DNA from: Amaranthus tricolor
Taxonomy: Eukaryota > Streptophyta > Magnoliopsida > Caryophyllales > Amaranthaceae
Direction of reading: 5' to 3'
Length of the DNA: 64,000 nucleotides
Assembly (NCBI RefSeq): GCF_026212465.1
Contig: NC_080052.1
Location: 19,059,682-19,123,681, forward strand
In this document: positions 13,257-26,132 of the stretch, piece by piece
Numbering within the stretch: the first letter of the stretch is position 1
Layout of the letters: every line of letters starts with the position of its first letter
Translations under genes and position numbers: made by a program
The notes under the pieces: model-generated
Databases searched by the model: none
What the model was told of the DNA's origin: nothing
What the model saw: only the letters and a program-made list of their open reading frames with translations

Positions 13257-13332
<76 letters not shown>
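13257..13332. repeat. (ATT)n microsatellite at LINE 3' end
   Basis: About 25 trinucleotide units directly after the A-rich tail of the minus-strand LINE. It may be target DNA or extension of the tail. Confidence 0.95.
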
Positions 13333-13333
<1 letters not shown>

Positions 13334-13871
13334 TTTATTTTATTTTTTTTAGAGAATAAGATTTTTGTATTACCCAAGCAAAAAACGGGATACAAGGGAA
13401 TTAAGACCCTAAGATTTCCAGCTTAGATCCTTAAAGTTGTATTAGTGTGGACACTATGTCCAACTTCTAGGAAGGATTTCAAAGCGTCACTCTTCATGTG
13501 CATGGGGGATAAGCGAGAAACATAATAAAATGGATATATGAGGAATCAACCATTCACAAACCAAGCTCGGTCAATAGGATATGCCCTACTTGACAGGACT
13601 ACAAAAAGAAACAAAACTAGCCTATCAAACATTAAGAACCAGCCCTACCTGAAAGGGCATCACGGCCTAAGACAGTAGAGACGGAAACTGGCATGGAGGA
13701 CCGGATAGGTAGTGCCGGAGGCTTCAACAGCTTATGAATGAGGACCTAGGAAGGAACAAAGTCGAGGCCTAAGACAGCAGCTATCGTAAGGACAATCGCA
13801 CTGGAAACTGAGAGCTGAAGCAGCATCCGAGTACAAACACCATCAATAGAGACTAAAGCTGTGAAGAAGCT

Positions 13872-14276
13872 TCAAGCTGATTCACCTCTCAAGGATGCTA
13901 AAAATTTGAATCTGGTCTCTGAAGCGTCGTTGATGTTGCCTACCACTTGGTTAACCATTGGTACCTTGTGGTTCCACGTGGCATCAATCCTGGCGCTCCA
14001 AATTGCATAGATGTGGTTGCAAAGGATGGCCTCATAATGCTTTCTCTTGAGGCGGCCCATATGGGTCCTTTGGAGGGTATGTTCCAGTGTCTCTATTTTG
14101 CTATTGGTCCCAATCCATTCTTTCAGTTTATCTACGCACTTCTGACTAAAGGCGCATTGGAAAAATAGATGGTTCACCGTTTCACTTTCCAAACCGCAAA
14201 TTGGGCATGTGTCAATATCGACGACTCCAGCAAGATTAAGGCGATGTTTTGTTTTCAGACAATTGTTGAACGCCAA
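13872..14276 (-). pseudogene. LINE ORF2 C-terminal zf-RVT domain
   Basis: The open 134-codon segment contains CPICGLESETVNHLFFQC, the Cys/His signature of the zf-RVT module that ends plant LINE ORF2 proteins, followed by the usual tryptophan-rich tail. It is separated from the RT by stops and frameshifts. Confidence 0.88.
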
Positions 14277-14771
14277 CCGTGCTATGAATCTATTTCTGGT
14301 GGTACCAATCCTGCTCCATACTATGTTGTTCCACCTGACTCTTTCTTCTCCCCCCCTAAGGTCGTTGTTATGATGGTGTGTTCATCCACCTCATTAACTT
14401 GTCCTTGACCTTGCATAGCTTTGTAACGACCCAGATGGATGTGATGGAGGGGATGAAACATAACCAGTTGCCTCCTTTTATGTACACCTCATGTATCCAT
14501 TTAACCCAAAAGAACTCTTGGAGGATGCTGATGTGCCAAGCAAATTTACTAACCGCAACTAAATTCTAGAACTTTAAGTCTCTTATTCCAAGGCCCCTTT
14601 CTTTCTTTGGCTTACACACTTTCTCCCAGCTAATGTTCCCAGGGCTCTTGGATTCAGTGGAGCCATAACATAGGAAAGATCTGCAAATTGCGTTCACTTG
14701 TCAGAGGACCTTTTTGGAAAGTATGACAGCTTTACACCAATAGTTGGTTGTACTCATGAGGACGGAGTTGA

Positions 14772-15978
14772 CTAACTGGAGGCAAGTAGTGTAGGAAAGA
14801 TTTTTGCATACCAGAATTTGATCTGGGCTGTCATCTTGTCTACCAAATACTTACAATCTTTGACTGAGAACCTTCTCGATGTGAGAGGCATCCCAAGGTA
14901 CTTGACTGGGAGGCTATCAAAATTGTAGTCTATGATCTGCTTAACCTGATCCTTGAATTCATTGCTGACTCCTGCAAGGTATATGCCTGATTTAGAATTG
15001 TTGGCTTGTTGGCTGGAGCATGAGGAGAAGTAGTTTATCATCTTAATCAGGATACTGATGGATTGTAGGTCACCTTTATAGAATAGCATAAGGTCATCTG
15101 CAAAAGCTTGATGAATGAGCTTAAGCTTGCTACATCTAGGGTGAAATTTAAACTCTGGTTATTCGCTGGCCATGTTAAGGGCCCTCGAGAGGTATTCCAT
15201 GCCTATTACAAAGAGTAAGGAGACATTAGATCTCCTTGTCTGACTCCTCTTTTGGCTTGGAATATGGTGAGGGGGCTGCCAATGATAACCAACGAGTACT
15301 GAGTAGACGTGACGCACGCATGACGATCTCTATGAACTTCCTTGGGAAACTGAGAGCTATTAACATATCATGTAGGATGTCCTAATCAAGTGTATCATAG
15401 GCTTTCTTGAGGTCTATTTTTAAGAGGCAACTGAGGGAGCAATTCTTCTAACCATAATGGTTGATTATATCTTGACATAAGAAGATGTTATGCAGGATGC
15501 TTCTTCCTTCAATAAAGGCTCCTTGTGTGGGGTTTATGATGGATCCCAGTACAAGTCGTAGCTTCCTGCGGATGAGTTTTGAAATACACTTGTATATAAC
15601 ATTGCAACAAGAGATTGGACAATAGTCACTTGAGGTGTTTGGGGAGGCGACCTTTGGAATGAGGGTGATAGCTGTTGTGTTCCAAGATTTCAGGAGGGTG
15701 CTATTTGCAAAAAAGTCCTGAACTGCTTTCACAACATCTGTACTAACAATCTCCCAAGCAGCCTTATAAAACCCAATGTTGAAACCATCCAAATCTGGTG
15801 CTTTTTCTTCTGGAATGCTCCATATGGCTTCTTTAATCTCATTTGGGGTGAAATTTAGATTGAAAAGATTTTGTTGGTCCGGACTGAGCATAGGGCCATT
15901 ATTTCTCACGTTCATGTTGATTTTCGATCCCTCCTTCATTTTACATCCAAGGAGGTCTATGTAATACTTCTGGAACAT
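14772..15978 (-). pseudogene. LINE reverse transcriptase, interrupted
   Basis: The N-terminal RT blocks are open at 15978-15448 (PDLDGFN, TLIPKV and NPTQGAFIEGRSI). The catalytic FADDLMLF box lies near 15090-15110, followed by NSKSGIY and LPVKYLGMPL (down to 14772). Between them the frame is broken by stops and shifts. The YADD/FADD form is that of non-LTR RTs. Confidence 0.88.
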
Positions 15979-16191
15979 TTCCTGGATTCCCTTGGATCCT
16001 AATAGTGCGATCTTGAAGGTGTAGGACGTTTATAGTATTGCATTTCTTCCGGTGCTGAATAGAATGGTGAAAGTATCTGGTATTGTCATAATCCAAAGTG
16101 AGCCAATTGAGTTTGGCTTTCTATATGAGGCCTGCTTCCCATTCTTTCTTTAATATCCTATAAACCTCTAATTTTATGCATTCGACATCAG

Positions 16192-17150
16192 CTAGATATT
16201 TGTCCCCAGGGTGTAGGTGGAGCTCCTGTTGGGCTTTGTTAAGCTCATCTTCAGCTTTAGCCAAGTCCACTGTTCTGTATTCTTGAACCGTAATTTACAT
16301 GCCTCCTTAACCAACTTGAGATTATGATCGAGGTGATTTGAGTTCCCACACGGGCGGGTGCGCCATGCTTCTCGGATGGTTTCAATGAAATCTCTGTGTT
16401 TTCCCCAGTGATTGAGGAACTTACAAGGTTTTTTACGTTTAGGGGGCTCTAGGAATTGAACCAGCATTGATGTGTGGTGGAAGTATCCTTCCGAAAGAAA
16501 GTAGACCTCAGTTGTGGGAAATAAGCTCTCCCATACTGGGTTTCCCATCACTCTGTCAATCTTGCTTAGCACCCTAGCTTCCCCTCTTTTCTTGTTAGAC
16601 CATGTAAAAAATCTCCTGGTACTTTTCAAGTCATAAATCTCACAATTCCCCATGCATTGTCGAAGAGGCTCTATTTCATTGAGGCATGATTTTTGACCTA
16701 TCCTCTTCTTTAGATTGGCTATGCAGTTGAAATCTCGTAGGACTATCCAAGGCCCTGTTAGAGTTGCACCTATAGTCTCGAGCTCAGAAAGCATAATACT
16801 CCTCTCTTTCTTATCTGTTGCCCCATACACAAAGGAGCATGCAAAACTATCACCTACATATGGGCTGACGACTAGATGGATGACTTGGCCGTAACGAACC
16901 GTATGTCTACTTTTATTTCCTCGGCTTTCCAGGCTACTATGATCCTACCTCCCTTGTGATGAGCTAGGTTGCACGAGATACACCAAGACGGGCAGATTCT
17001 TTGGTAAAGGGCACATATGCCTTGCCGCTTTACTTTCGTTTCTAGGAGGCTAAATAGGCTTACGTTGTGGTTGGAGATGAAACGGGTCACTTCAGCTTGT
17101 TTACTAACCTTATTTAGCCCCCTGACATGCCAAGTGAGGATGTTATTCAT
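16192..17150 (-). pseudogene. LINE ORF2 endonuclease (APE-type)
   Basis: Begins with a WHVRGLNK-like block at 17150 and continues with SLLETKVK and HKGGRIIVAW. After a break near 16850 it continues with GPWIVLRDFNCIAN and FTWSNKK..SKIDRV. These are the exonuclease-endonuclease-phosphatase motifs of plant LINE ORF2. The usual GDFN reads RDFN, so the glycine before the catalytic aspartate is altered. Confidence 0.88.
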
Positions 17151-17533
17151 GATCCTGGATGGAGTAAGTCCCTAGCACTTTGATAGGTAGGATCTTATCA
17201 TGAGATCTCTCGGAAGATTGGTTTTCTATGGTGGAGTCCGAGAGCATAGTGTAGGAATTAAATATTGGGACTTGGCCACTATGTTCATTGTGTTGGCCTT
17301 TCTAATTCACCCCCATCTGTTGCGCTGCTGAATGTGGCTCACTACTGGATTCAAGGAGTGTGGTGCACTGACTTTCCAATTGGATTGGAGGTTGTATCAT
17401 CGTGCCTTCACTTGCCCCTCTTTTATCTTATTCTTTTGTGTGAGCAATCTGACTACCTTTAATTTCTTCACCCATACTCTTCTAGGTTGTTTCTTAGGTT
17501 GTTGGTTCGAGGTTTTATGGGTTCGACAAACAC

Positions 17534-18573
17534 CTAGTTGATGGCCAAGTTGCTGACATTGGTGGCACCAGTTGGGTTTCTAGTCATATTGTATAGTTTA
17601 TTTAACCAATTCATCATATTCATTTGTGAAGAACACCTCATCCGGTAGGCCATTTTCTTTATGTCCATTTCTATTAGGGCTCTAGCATACATTAACCTAT
17701 CCTTACTCTTGGTAGCATTGTCTACTTTAAGAACATTACCCAAAAGCCCAGCAATCTTCCTGATACATCTTTCACCCCAATATTGCATTGCTAGGGCTGG
17801 TAAGTGTACCCATATTGGGATGGTGGATAGGTCTTCTTTTTCCAATGAAATCTTGACTTTCCATGGCTTGATGATGAAAGACTTCTTGTCAAAGAGGATG
17901 CCACTCATCTCACAAACTTTGTCTAGCTAGTTTATCATTCAATCTCACAATGAAGACACCCTTCCTAACCATACCAACTCTCTCCACATCAAGGTCTTTT
18001 CATATTCGTTTCATATACCCATCGATAAGATGTAATGGGGGATTGGCTCCTATGACATAGCATACTACTGCAGACTCCCAATATTTGACTTCATCTTCAA
18101 TATCCTTAAAGGTGATTTTAACAATGTTAGGGACCATACCTTAAGGCTGCACACTTTTGCCTTGTTCTGGTGCTGAAAACGACACTTGTTGCTGCCCCAT
18201 TTCATGTTGCTTACTAGTCTGGTTCATCTAAGCTAAAGGCTGCACTAATTCCCGTGTTCTGGAACTGAATTCGACAAATGCTACAGCCCCTCTTCATGAG
18301 TCTGGTTCAATTGAGCTGCGGCTAACTACGGTCAACCTTTCATGAGCTTTGAATAATTGATGCCTAGCTCTGTTTCAAAGTATCAGGTGATGGTGTTGGG
18401 TTCGTTTCCCCCAATTCATGCGAATTAGGGTTTGCTTCTTCCTTCTCCATCGCTGATCTGCTGTCATTGCTACACGGTGTTGATGGTTCACCGGTTAACT
18501 GTGGTGGTTCAACAAGCTTCGCTGCTTCCTTCCTCGGCCTACCTAGCCCCCTAGTCATGGCGGGTCCACCCAT
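17534..18573 (-). pseudogene. LINE ORF1 (DUF4283-type), interrupted
   Basis: The N-terminal frame starts near 18573 (MGGPAMTRGLGRPRKE, Pro/Ser-rich). A DUF4283-like region follows, best seen at 17908-17534 (KPWKVKISLEKEDL, IPIWVHLPALAMQYW and GLLGNVLKVDNAT). Stops separate the parts. In plant L1 elements ORF1 encodes the RNA-binding, gag-like protein. Confidence 0.75.
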
Positions 18574-18631
18574 ACTGGATGAGGAACCAGGATCGCTATC
18601 AAGAGAGAGAGGGGAAAGCGTGTTCTTTCTT

Positions 18632-18632
18632 C

Positions 18633-18690
<58 letters not shown>

Positions 18691-18761
18691 ATAATAATTA
18701 TTATTATTATTATTATTATTATTATTTTAGGTGTTATTAATTATTATTTCAAATTAATAAC

Positions 18762-18851
<90 letters not shown>

Positions 18852-19097
18852 CATTATTATTATAATTAATTAAATATTAATTAATTAATAAATAAATATA
18901 TAAATAATAATTTTAATAATATAAATAATGTAATAATATTATTATATTAATTAATTAATTAATTAATTAACAATATTGATTAATTAATAATAATATATAC
19001 ATGATTATTTAATAATTAAAATAACATTAATGACATTTTTATTATTTAATTATTTAATTGAATAATATTAATATTAATTAATTAATTTCTTGATTAG

Positions 19098-19182
<85 letters not shown>
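18632..19182. repeat. Cluster of (TTA)n/(TAA)n microsatellites
   Basis: Runs of ATT at 18632-18727, AAT then ATT at 18762-18868, TTAATTAA-rich DNA at 18860-19095 and AAT at 19098-19182. Opposed ATT and AAT blocks can fold on each other. No gene. Confidence 0.95.
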
Positions 19183-19183
<1 letters not shown>

Positions 19184-19445
19184 TTTATGAAATCAAATAA
19201 AATCATATCAGATCAGATTAGATCAGACCAGATCATATCAAATCAGACTAGATCATAACGATTCAGATCAGATAAGAGTGAAGATCAGGCCTTAGTAAAT
19301 TCAGATCAGATCCAATCAGATCAAACGAAGAGAACAGCCCTGAGCCTTACTTAATGTAAGAATCATTGCTTATGGTTCTGGGTTATCCAATTTGAGACCT
19401 TTAGGTAAGGTTGGTTGTAATATCATGTAATTACGTTAAAAAAAA

Positions 19446-19575
19446 TTGTATGAGACGGTATCACCGTGAGATATATCTCATATATAAGTTAAATAGTCCA
19501 ATAATATAAATTTGTAGCATATAAGTTTCTTGTTATGAGGTTGTTTCAACAAAAGGCCGTCTCTCACAAGAGTAC
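19446..19575. mobile_element. MITE-like repeat, TGTATGAGACGGT family
   Basis: Starts TTGTATGAGACGGTATCACC and ends in the opposed GGCCGTCTCTCACAAGAG. Relatives are at 19670-19874, 33139-33392 and 60150-60308. Ends are approximate. Confidence 0.6.
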
Positions 19576-19669
19576 CTCATTTTATAGCCAGAAAAAATAA
19601 TAAAGGAAAAGAAATACACTCCAAAGCAAACGTTTTTGTTTGGCTCATAGGCCAAATACAACACAAGTC

Positions 19670-19874
19670 TTGTATGAGATTGTCTAACTATGAGATTATT
19701 TCATGTAATTAATCAATTTCTCTAATTGATCACTTTAAGTTTATAACTGGTCATTCTAAGACTATAAAAATCGAATACTTTAAGGTTATAAGAAATCACT
19801 TAAAGACAATAAGTAAATATTAAATCAGCCCAATAAACATGCTCTCGGTGAGAAACCGTCTCATTAGAGAATTG
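19670..19874. mobile_element. MITE-like repeat, same family, second copy
   Basis: Starts TTGTATGAGATTGTCTAAC and ends GAGAAACCGTCTCATTAGAG. The internal AATTGATCACTTTAAG is shared with the copies at 33139 and 60150. Confidence 0.65.
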
Positions 19875-20068
19875 TAAATACAATTTAGATGCCTTTTAAC
19901 TATGGTCCAAACACACCGATAATGTGTTGAGCATGGCTCAAACTATCATGTAATATGTTCTGAGTCATGGCCTAATCACATCTAGGTTGTACTTGAGCCA
20001 AAACCCAAATACAATCTTGACTCATTTCGCTTTTTTTTGCCTTTATACTATAAAGAGACATAACTTAT

Positions 20069-21308
20069 TGTTGGCCTCTTAGGTTTTGATGATGACTTCA
20101 CTTCTAAATAAACAAACATGTTTTAGAGATTGTTTTGTAGGTGAATATTCGATTTTGTTAATCGTTGATGAAGCCTATGACTTGGTTCGTGGAAGTTGTA
20201 CATGTCTCAAATATCCAAGAAGTTGGACAATTGCTTTAGAAGTCAGTTTACTGTTCCTAAAGTTAAAGTCCTGACGAAAGTTGTAGATGGAGACAGTGCG
20301 CTGTTCCCCACGATACAGGTCTGAAGAAGACATTGACTGGAAGTTACGAAAATTACGTTTTCTATTTTTGGTTAATGTAAAAGGTTAAAAGTTTAATTAG
20401 TTGCTTAATTAAATTAATTTATTAATTGGCAAAAAGTTTTTTCTAAACGCCTAAAAATATGGAGAAGACTTATTCCTCACTTTGAATTAGTCTCCTATAA
20501 ATTCGGACACCCAAGAGATTTATTCTCTACTTTGAACAAGTCTCCTATAATTTAGGATCTTCCTAGTGACTCATGTACTATTAACCGTACAAGAGAACCG
20601 CAGTCATTTTCCACCTCTACTTTCAATAACTTCCCAATTTTCTTTGGGAGCAAGTAAGTAAATGGAAGTCATGGGGTGAGTGCACTACATGGAAATCGTG
20701 GGTTGAGTGCACTGATGGCTTTTCCCTTTATAAACGAGGGAAGCTACGCTCAAGCGAAGTATGCATTAAAAGTGTCCATTAAGGGAGATCAATTAAGAAA
20801 AATATTCAAAGTTATTTTAATGCCAATTAATTCATTATATTTTTCTTGAGCAACTACTTAATTTTAATCTTCTTAAGAATTGGCCTTGTAAGGGTAATTG
20901 AGTGTTTTTGTTGTAACTAGACTTAAGGGAAGTCTAGGGGAATAGAGAAGCTTCAAGAGAAGCGTGAGAAGAGAAAGAGAAGGAAAAAAGAAGAGAAGAG
21001 AAATAGGCCTAGAGTAGAGAAGCTTCAAGTGAAGCATATTTGTTTTATGTAATTGTAATTGATTGCCTAAAACATAGTGAGAATTTTGAAATCCCGGGGG
21101 GTCGTGGTTTTTCCTTCTTATTAGGCCAAGAAGGTTTCCACGTAAAATCTTTGTCTCCTTTTATTAATTTTCTTTTCGTTTTTGAGTTTAAGTTTTGTTC
21201 TTTACTTGATACAATTCCGCAAAAATTAGAGGCAAAAATCTTAAACCTAATACACAACAATTCACCCCCCCCTTTTGTTGCATTCGATCATCTATTAGCA
21301 TTCATACA
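20069..21308 (+). mobile_element. 1.2-kb solo LTR, copy 2
   Basis: A 1240-bp unit beginning TGTTGGCCTCTTAGG and ending ATTCATACA, flanked by a perfect 5-bp duplication CTTAT (20064-20068 and 21309-21313). It aligns over its length with the minus-strand copy at 6872-8092, except for divergence in the last 15-20 bp. No internal coding region is present. Confidence 0.9.
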
Positions 21309-22033
21309 CTTATAATTATATTTGATTGTATTTGTGGTTAATGTCTATTTTGCAGACATAAAATGACTTGTACATTGATATGCCTAATTTTTAAAATCCT
21401 TGACGTGTCAAATTTATTGTTATGAAATTGAGAGCAAAAAGGCTATGGATAATATAATAGGAAACAAAAAGAGAAAAACGAATATGGGAAGGAGTAAGAA
21501 TCAAGTCGAGTCAGGTCATTTTTTCATCCTAACTTCCTCGAACCATGATGAATATCTTTATCATCTACATCAGTGTCATATAATTCACTAATCTTCTTGC
21601 GAATTAAAAAGTAAAGCAAAATATAATCAATTTCAAACTATTTATTGTTTTAACCAAATTGCAAATTCAAAAACAAATTAACTAAAAAAACACAAAATAT
21701 GTTGCACTTATAGATCAAATGACCACACTATATACTAATACATCTAAGTGTAACTCAAATACTTATTTTGTTTTTGGGATAACTCAAATACTTAATTATT
21801 AACTCAATATGCACAAAATCTATTTTAGTCTTACTTGAAAACCAACCAATAATATGTAAGAGAGTAAAATCAATCCGAGAAGGCCCAAGTAATGCCAACA
21901 AAGCCTTGAAAACTACCATCATTACAGATCTAAAAAACGATCCAAATCATGAAACGTATTCGGTAAAATAGTTTATTAGACAATTTTAGCCTATTTTAAC
22001 ACACAAATAGAAAGTTGGGTAATCAAACTATAT

Positions 22034-22193
22034 AATGTTAGTGTTTGGTAAATTAGTCGGCTTATTAATATGAATCAGCTATTTTTGAACAAGCTACTTC
22101 AAGCAAAACGTTCAAATATAAAATCTATTGTTCAAATCAACCACTCAAATTAACTATCGACTAACAGTTATTAGTTGCTTACCAAACACCCCA
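22034..22193. mobile_element. Tourist/hAT-like MITE candidate
   Basis: Left GTGTTTGGTAAATTAG and right CTTACCAAACACCCC are inverted repeats of the GTGTTTGG type common in plant MITEs. Target duplication not resolved. Confidence 0.5.
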
Positions 22194-24026
22194 TATCTTT
22201 TTCCCATATCCATATTAATATTCTTTTTTATTTAGGATAGGCTAGAGAATCTCTACTTGCAAGGTAGAAAAAAATTAAGTCTTCCTAGAGTCGGTGGAAT
22301 TAAACCTCTGCCACAAGGATAAAAGGAAAAGTTCCCAACCACCACATCAATCCATAATTCTTAGAACATCCATATATACTTTTGAGTGAGAGTTTGATTG
22401 TGCCTTTTAGTCCCTCGAACATAAATGAAAAGTTATTTAAGGATTTAAAGACAAAATCAAGAGCACAAGGATGCAGGGTATGAACTAAATTTTTTTTTTT
22501 TTGTTTGAAAAAATAGTTGTCAAAACTACAAGCATATAATGTAGATATCATATAACTGTTTATTTTATTTTTTAAAATTAAATATTTGCTGCACTTCTCA
22601 ACATATTGTCACAATATTTTGTGGTCAATAGTATGATCACTTCAATAATCAATGCCCCCAATAAAAATCTCTTTCTAGATAGTTCATATTTACAACTCAA
22701 TACTACACCAACGTTATTACTTCAGCTTTGTATTTACACAATTGCATATTCGAATATATTTCTTGTTTTTTTATGGCAGGCAACATACAACTAACTTAAT
22801 TCCTATAGGATAAGGCATTGCACAGCGAGATCTTCAAATATCCACCTTGATGAAGCTTTCTTTCAGCAGCTAATTAAAGAAAGGAAAAGAACTATAGATA
22901 TAAGGGTGGAAAACACCAAGATACACGATATGACACTACAGTGACCACACTTAATTGTGAACTTGCATTGGAAGTGGGAAGTATAGGACCATTGACAAGG
23001 GAAAAGAGTTGGACATACTGATTTAAAATTGAAGTATGTTTTTTAATGAAGTTTTTTTTATGGTAGGCAGCATACTACTAACTTAAACTCTTTAAAAAGA
23101 CCCTTTGTATAATTTTTATTTAATATAAATATTTTTTTGTGAAATATCTATTTAGTAAATAGAACATCATTTTTTAAGCATATAAAAGTAGACAAATGAT
23201 TTGCAATTGCATGACAGTGAAATTATGAAGTGAGATGCAAATTTATGTCACTTTACCTCAGTTCTCAGACTAATGTCACTTTATCCTTGTTAATTAGTTG
23301 TTCAACGAACAACGGCTCACTCTTCGACCTCTTTTAGCTAAATCATAGTCAAGTGAGATCTTATATTTATTTTTTTTTCATAACTATATTTTTATGAATA
23401 AATTTACTTTAAAGTTTTTAATAAATTAATATAAATTTATTTTTTATAATAAAGCTTAATTTTTTTGAATAATTGAATGATTTTTTTTGAATTTTTTTAA
23501 AAGAGTCAAAAATATTACAAATTTGATCTCATTTTAAAGATGTTGAAAAAATATTACTGTTTGTATAATTATTTTTTAAAAAATTTATTTATAGGTTAAA
23601 TTAATCATTATTAAATAAAATTAATTTTTTAAGCAAATATGATTATGAAGAAGATAAGTAACAATAATCCTAAAGGAAAATGATATGAATTTGCATGATA
23701 GTATAATTGTGAATATAAATTTATTCTACAACTAGTAAATAATCTTGAAAAATAATTTTGCTATATCAAGATATTATTCTCATTTATTTTAGAAATAATA
23801 TTGGAAATAGTATTGAAAAATAATACTGGTTTACAACTTACTCATGTTTCATTATTTTGCTATATCAAGAAGTTATCTCTTATACCAAGGTAAATACTTC
23901 GAAAATAATACTGCTTACCAAATCTTCTTATGCGCATTAAATTGTACTATACTAGAAAATGATTTTCACTGTAAATTCACCTGCCACGTCAATATAAAAT
24001 TGAGTAGGAAAATTTTCGCTAAGAGT

Positions 24027-24040
24027 CTGACACGTGTCAG
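24027..24040. promoter_or_regulatory. Palindromic G-box CTGACACGTGTCAG
   Basis: A perfect 14-bp palindrome with the CACGTG core recognised by bZIP and bHLH factors. No gene lies close, so any function is doubtful. Confidence 0.3.
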
Positions 24041-24483
24041 TCCTATTTCTTCATTAGTAGTTTTTATAGATTATAGATTATTTATATGTGCACTAGTTAG
24101 TTAAATATACTTTAACATTGGACTCTTGTAGAAACAGGGTGTGCTGGGCCTTATAAAAACAAAATACGTGCTTTGAATAGATCAAGCCTATAACGCTCGT
24201 CATTTATCTTATATCTTAAAATTTTCTGAAATTAATTATTTGCTATGAATATGACTTTTTATTTTTTACTGTTTTTGCAAGTAATACATACAATACTATT
24301 ATTGAAGACATTTCTGCTAAAAGCATTTAAATAAACAGAGGCTAATAAATAATAACATAGTCAAAAAATAAAGTACTAGATATAATGTTTTAAATAAGTA
24401 GAAGCACCAATGCAATACAAGCCCACATATATGTTTTGCTGGTAATTTGATATCACCAGTGGATAAAAACAAACTGTAATATA

Positions 24484-24743
24484 CTCCCTCCTAATCAATT
24501 TAGATGTCTTATTTGCTTAGGCACGGTTATTAAGGATGGTGTGGGGTCCATTAAAAAGAGTAAGTAGTGAAGGGTAAGTAGTGAAGGGTAGTTGGGTAAG
24601 TAAGGTATATAGGGGTATATTCGTAATTACTTGTGTGAACTAAGGATATTTAGGTAAAAAAAGATTGATAAAAATAGAAATGGAACAACTAAAAATATTT
24701 TGCCAAATAAGGAAATGGGACAACTAAATTGGTTCGGAGGGAG
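24484..24743. mobile_element. Stowaway MITE
   Basis: A 260-bp unit with CTCCCTCCTAATCAATTTAG and its inverted partner AATTGGTTCGGAGGGAG, flanked by TA on both sides (24482-24483 and 24744-24745), as expected for Tc1/mariner-derived Stowaway MITEs. Confidence 0.88.
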
Positions 24744-24959
24744 TACTAAATATAGAATCCTCATCAGCACCATTTGCGTTAAGAATTATTTTTCCAGTAG
24801 ATTATGATGCACCACCATGCATCAGTTTATTTATCTTCAGTCACCGCAAACCACCAACACATAAAGCAATGTCATACTCATCGCAATTCCGATAATACAT
24901 AAGAACACAAAATACGAAGCAAGCATTTATTTCAATTCTATAGGAACAAAAACATAATT

Positions 24960-25620
24960 TATGCTAACCAAAACATGATTACTAAATATGAAGAGCACCA
25001 TCCTCATCCTCATCCTCATCATCGATTTTCTCAATTGTTTCTTCCTCAATTGGACTTTAAAGAACTACGATTCAACAAAATAATCTTTCCCCCCAAGACT
25101 AAATGCAGATTTCGAAGCCACTAAGCTAACCAGAATGGTAAGCAAATCTCGGGCTAATAGTGCTAACTTCGAATACCTTTTTGCACTTTGTTGTCAATGT
25201 TCCAACTCATCTAAGTCCATATTAACATGAACTTGATCCTCTTCAAAATGAGTCCAACCGTGATTTTTAAGCTCCAATATTTAAAAATAGCGGAGTATAA
25301 CTTTCATAACCATCTTGTAAATTATCAAACCCACTATATAAAGGAGGGCTAGCAACTACATGAGAAGTGGAAGCTTGTAACTTATAAGCCTAGATTACAA
25401 AGTATCTAATACTTTGATAACTCGTACCATACCTTCTTCTTGCCCAAACACTTTCACTAAACAAAATTCTACAAATTTTAACTTGAATCGAGGATCCAAA
25501 ATAGTCGCACAACATAACTGCAAGTTGTATTCCTTTCAATACTAGTCAAATTTTTTAACATTGGATCCACAATAAATGACAATAATTGATGAGGGCCACT
25601 TTTTTTCCAAAGTAAATGAC
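24960..25620 (-). pseudogene. hAT transposase C-terminal relic
   Basis: Read on the minus strand, it first shows an ILDPRFKLKFVEF-like block (near 25470-25503), a conserved hAT transposase motif. After decayed sequence comes LLARDLLTILVSLVASKSAF (near 25090-25190), the core of the hAT C-terminal dimerisation domain. A run of acidic codons and stops follows. Only the last third of the family's usual 600-700 residues is recognisable, and no terminal repeats were found. Confidence 0.8.
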
Positions 25621-26132
25621 AATGAATCAACCAAGGCTTCTTTGAAATTAAATATTACATATATCACTAAAGACCAAATAAATTATCACTAAACCAATTT
25701 ATTGTGAAACTTAAAAGATAAACCAAATATTATTACACTAAAATTATAAATCAATGATTTTTTTAATGTCATTAAATTTTATATCGCTGTTAATTTTGTT
25801 ATAGTATAACAAAATTATTTTACAAAATTGAATTACCGACTTTTTGTGGAACTAGTGACAAAAATTAATTACACAACAAGATACTTTCTGGGTTTTTCTC
25901 CTTCTCACTATTTCTTTCCCTTTTTTCCTTTTTTTCCCCCACATGTTCCAATTTTGTTAATACATTAAATAGAGAAGCAGTGAAGTACCGAAATTGAAGA
26001 GAGCAAGTTATGAGATTGAATAAATTAATTGTTAGGGTTTTGATTTGGGAAACTTTTAGGGTATAGAATTGTGGGTGAGTTTTTAGTGTTCAAATGATGG
26101 AGGAGAAAGTGATAAAAAAAATGATCGAAGAC
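25621..26132. other. Intergenic flank of the young copia element
   Basis: AT-rich. From about 25980 the sequence resembles a 5' leader, and a short frame opens at 26094 that the copia insertion interrupts (see findings). No other feature. Confidence 0.4.

Larger units (their letters stand above)
13333..18636 (-). mobile_element. L1-type LINE retrotransposon, near full length, inactive
   Basis: A non-LTR element of about 5.3 kb on the minus strand. In order from its 5' end near 18636 it has an ORF1 with a DUF4283-like domain, an apurinic endonuclease, reverse transcriptase and a C-terminal zf-RVT zinc motif, then an A-rich tail (T-rich on plus, 13332-13350). Several stops and shifts interrupt the frames. 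TSDs cannot be read because both ends abut (ATT)n repeats. The domain order is that of plant L1-clade LINEs. Confidence 0.9.
13088..19346. mobile_element. MITE-like shell with imperfect TIRs, split by a LINE
   Basis: Left CTAAGAGCATGTTCCCTTC and right GAAGAGAACAGCCCTGAG are imperfect inverted repeats. TTA occurs on both sides (13085-13087 and 19347-19349), compatible with a PIF/Harbinger-type 3-bp duplication. Inside each end lies a degenerate array built on GATCA and CAGATCAGACC (13146-13250 and 19200-19325), followed inward by (ATT)n or (AAT)n. The LINE at 13340-18636 appears to have inserted into the AT-rich centre. Superfamily assignment is tentative. Confidence 0.5.
21314..24483. other. 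Intergenic, AT-rich
   Basis: No coding signal in about 3.2 kb. It holds a candidate Tourist-like MITE at 22034-22193 and a palindromic G-box at 24027-24040, listed separately. The 23740-23900 stretch has a partial duplication around TTGCTATATCAAGA. Confidence 0.5.

Noticed and set aside
18467..18691. Plus-strand frame ending in poly-Leu
   Set aside because: Antisense of LINE ORF1 running into (TTA)n.
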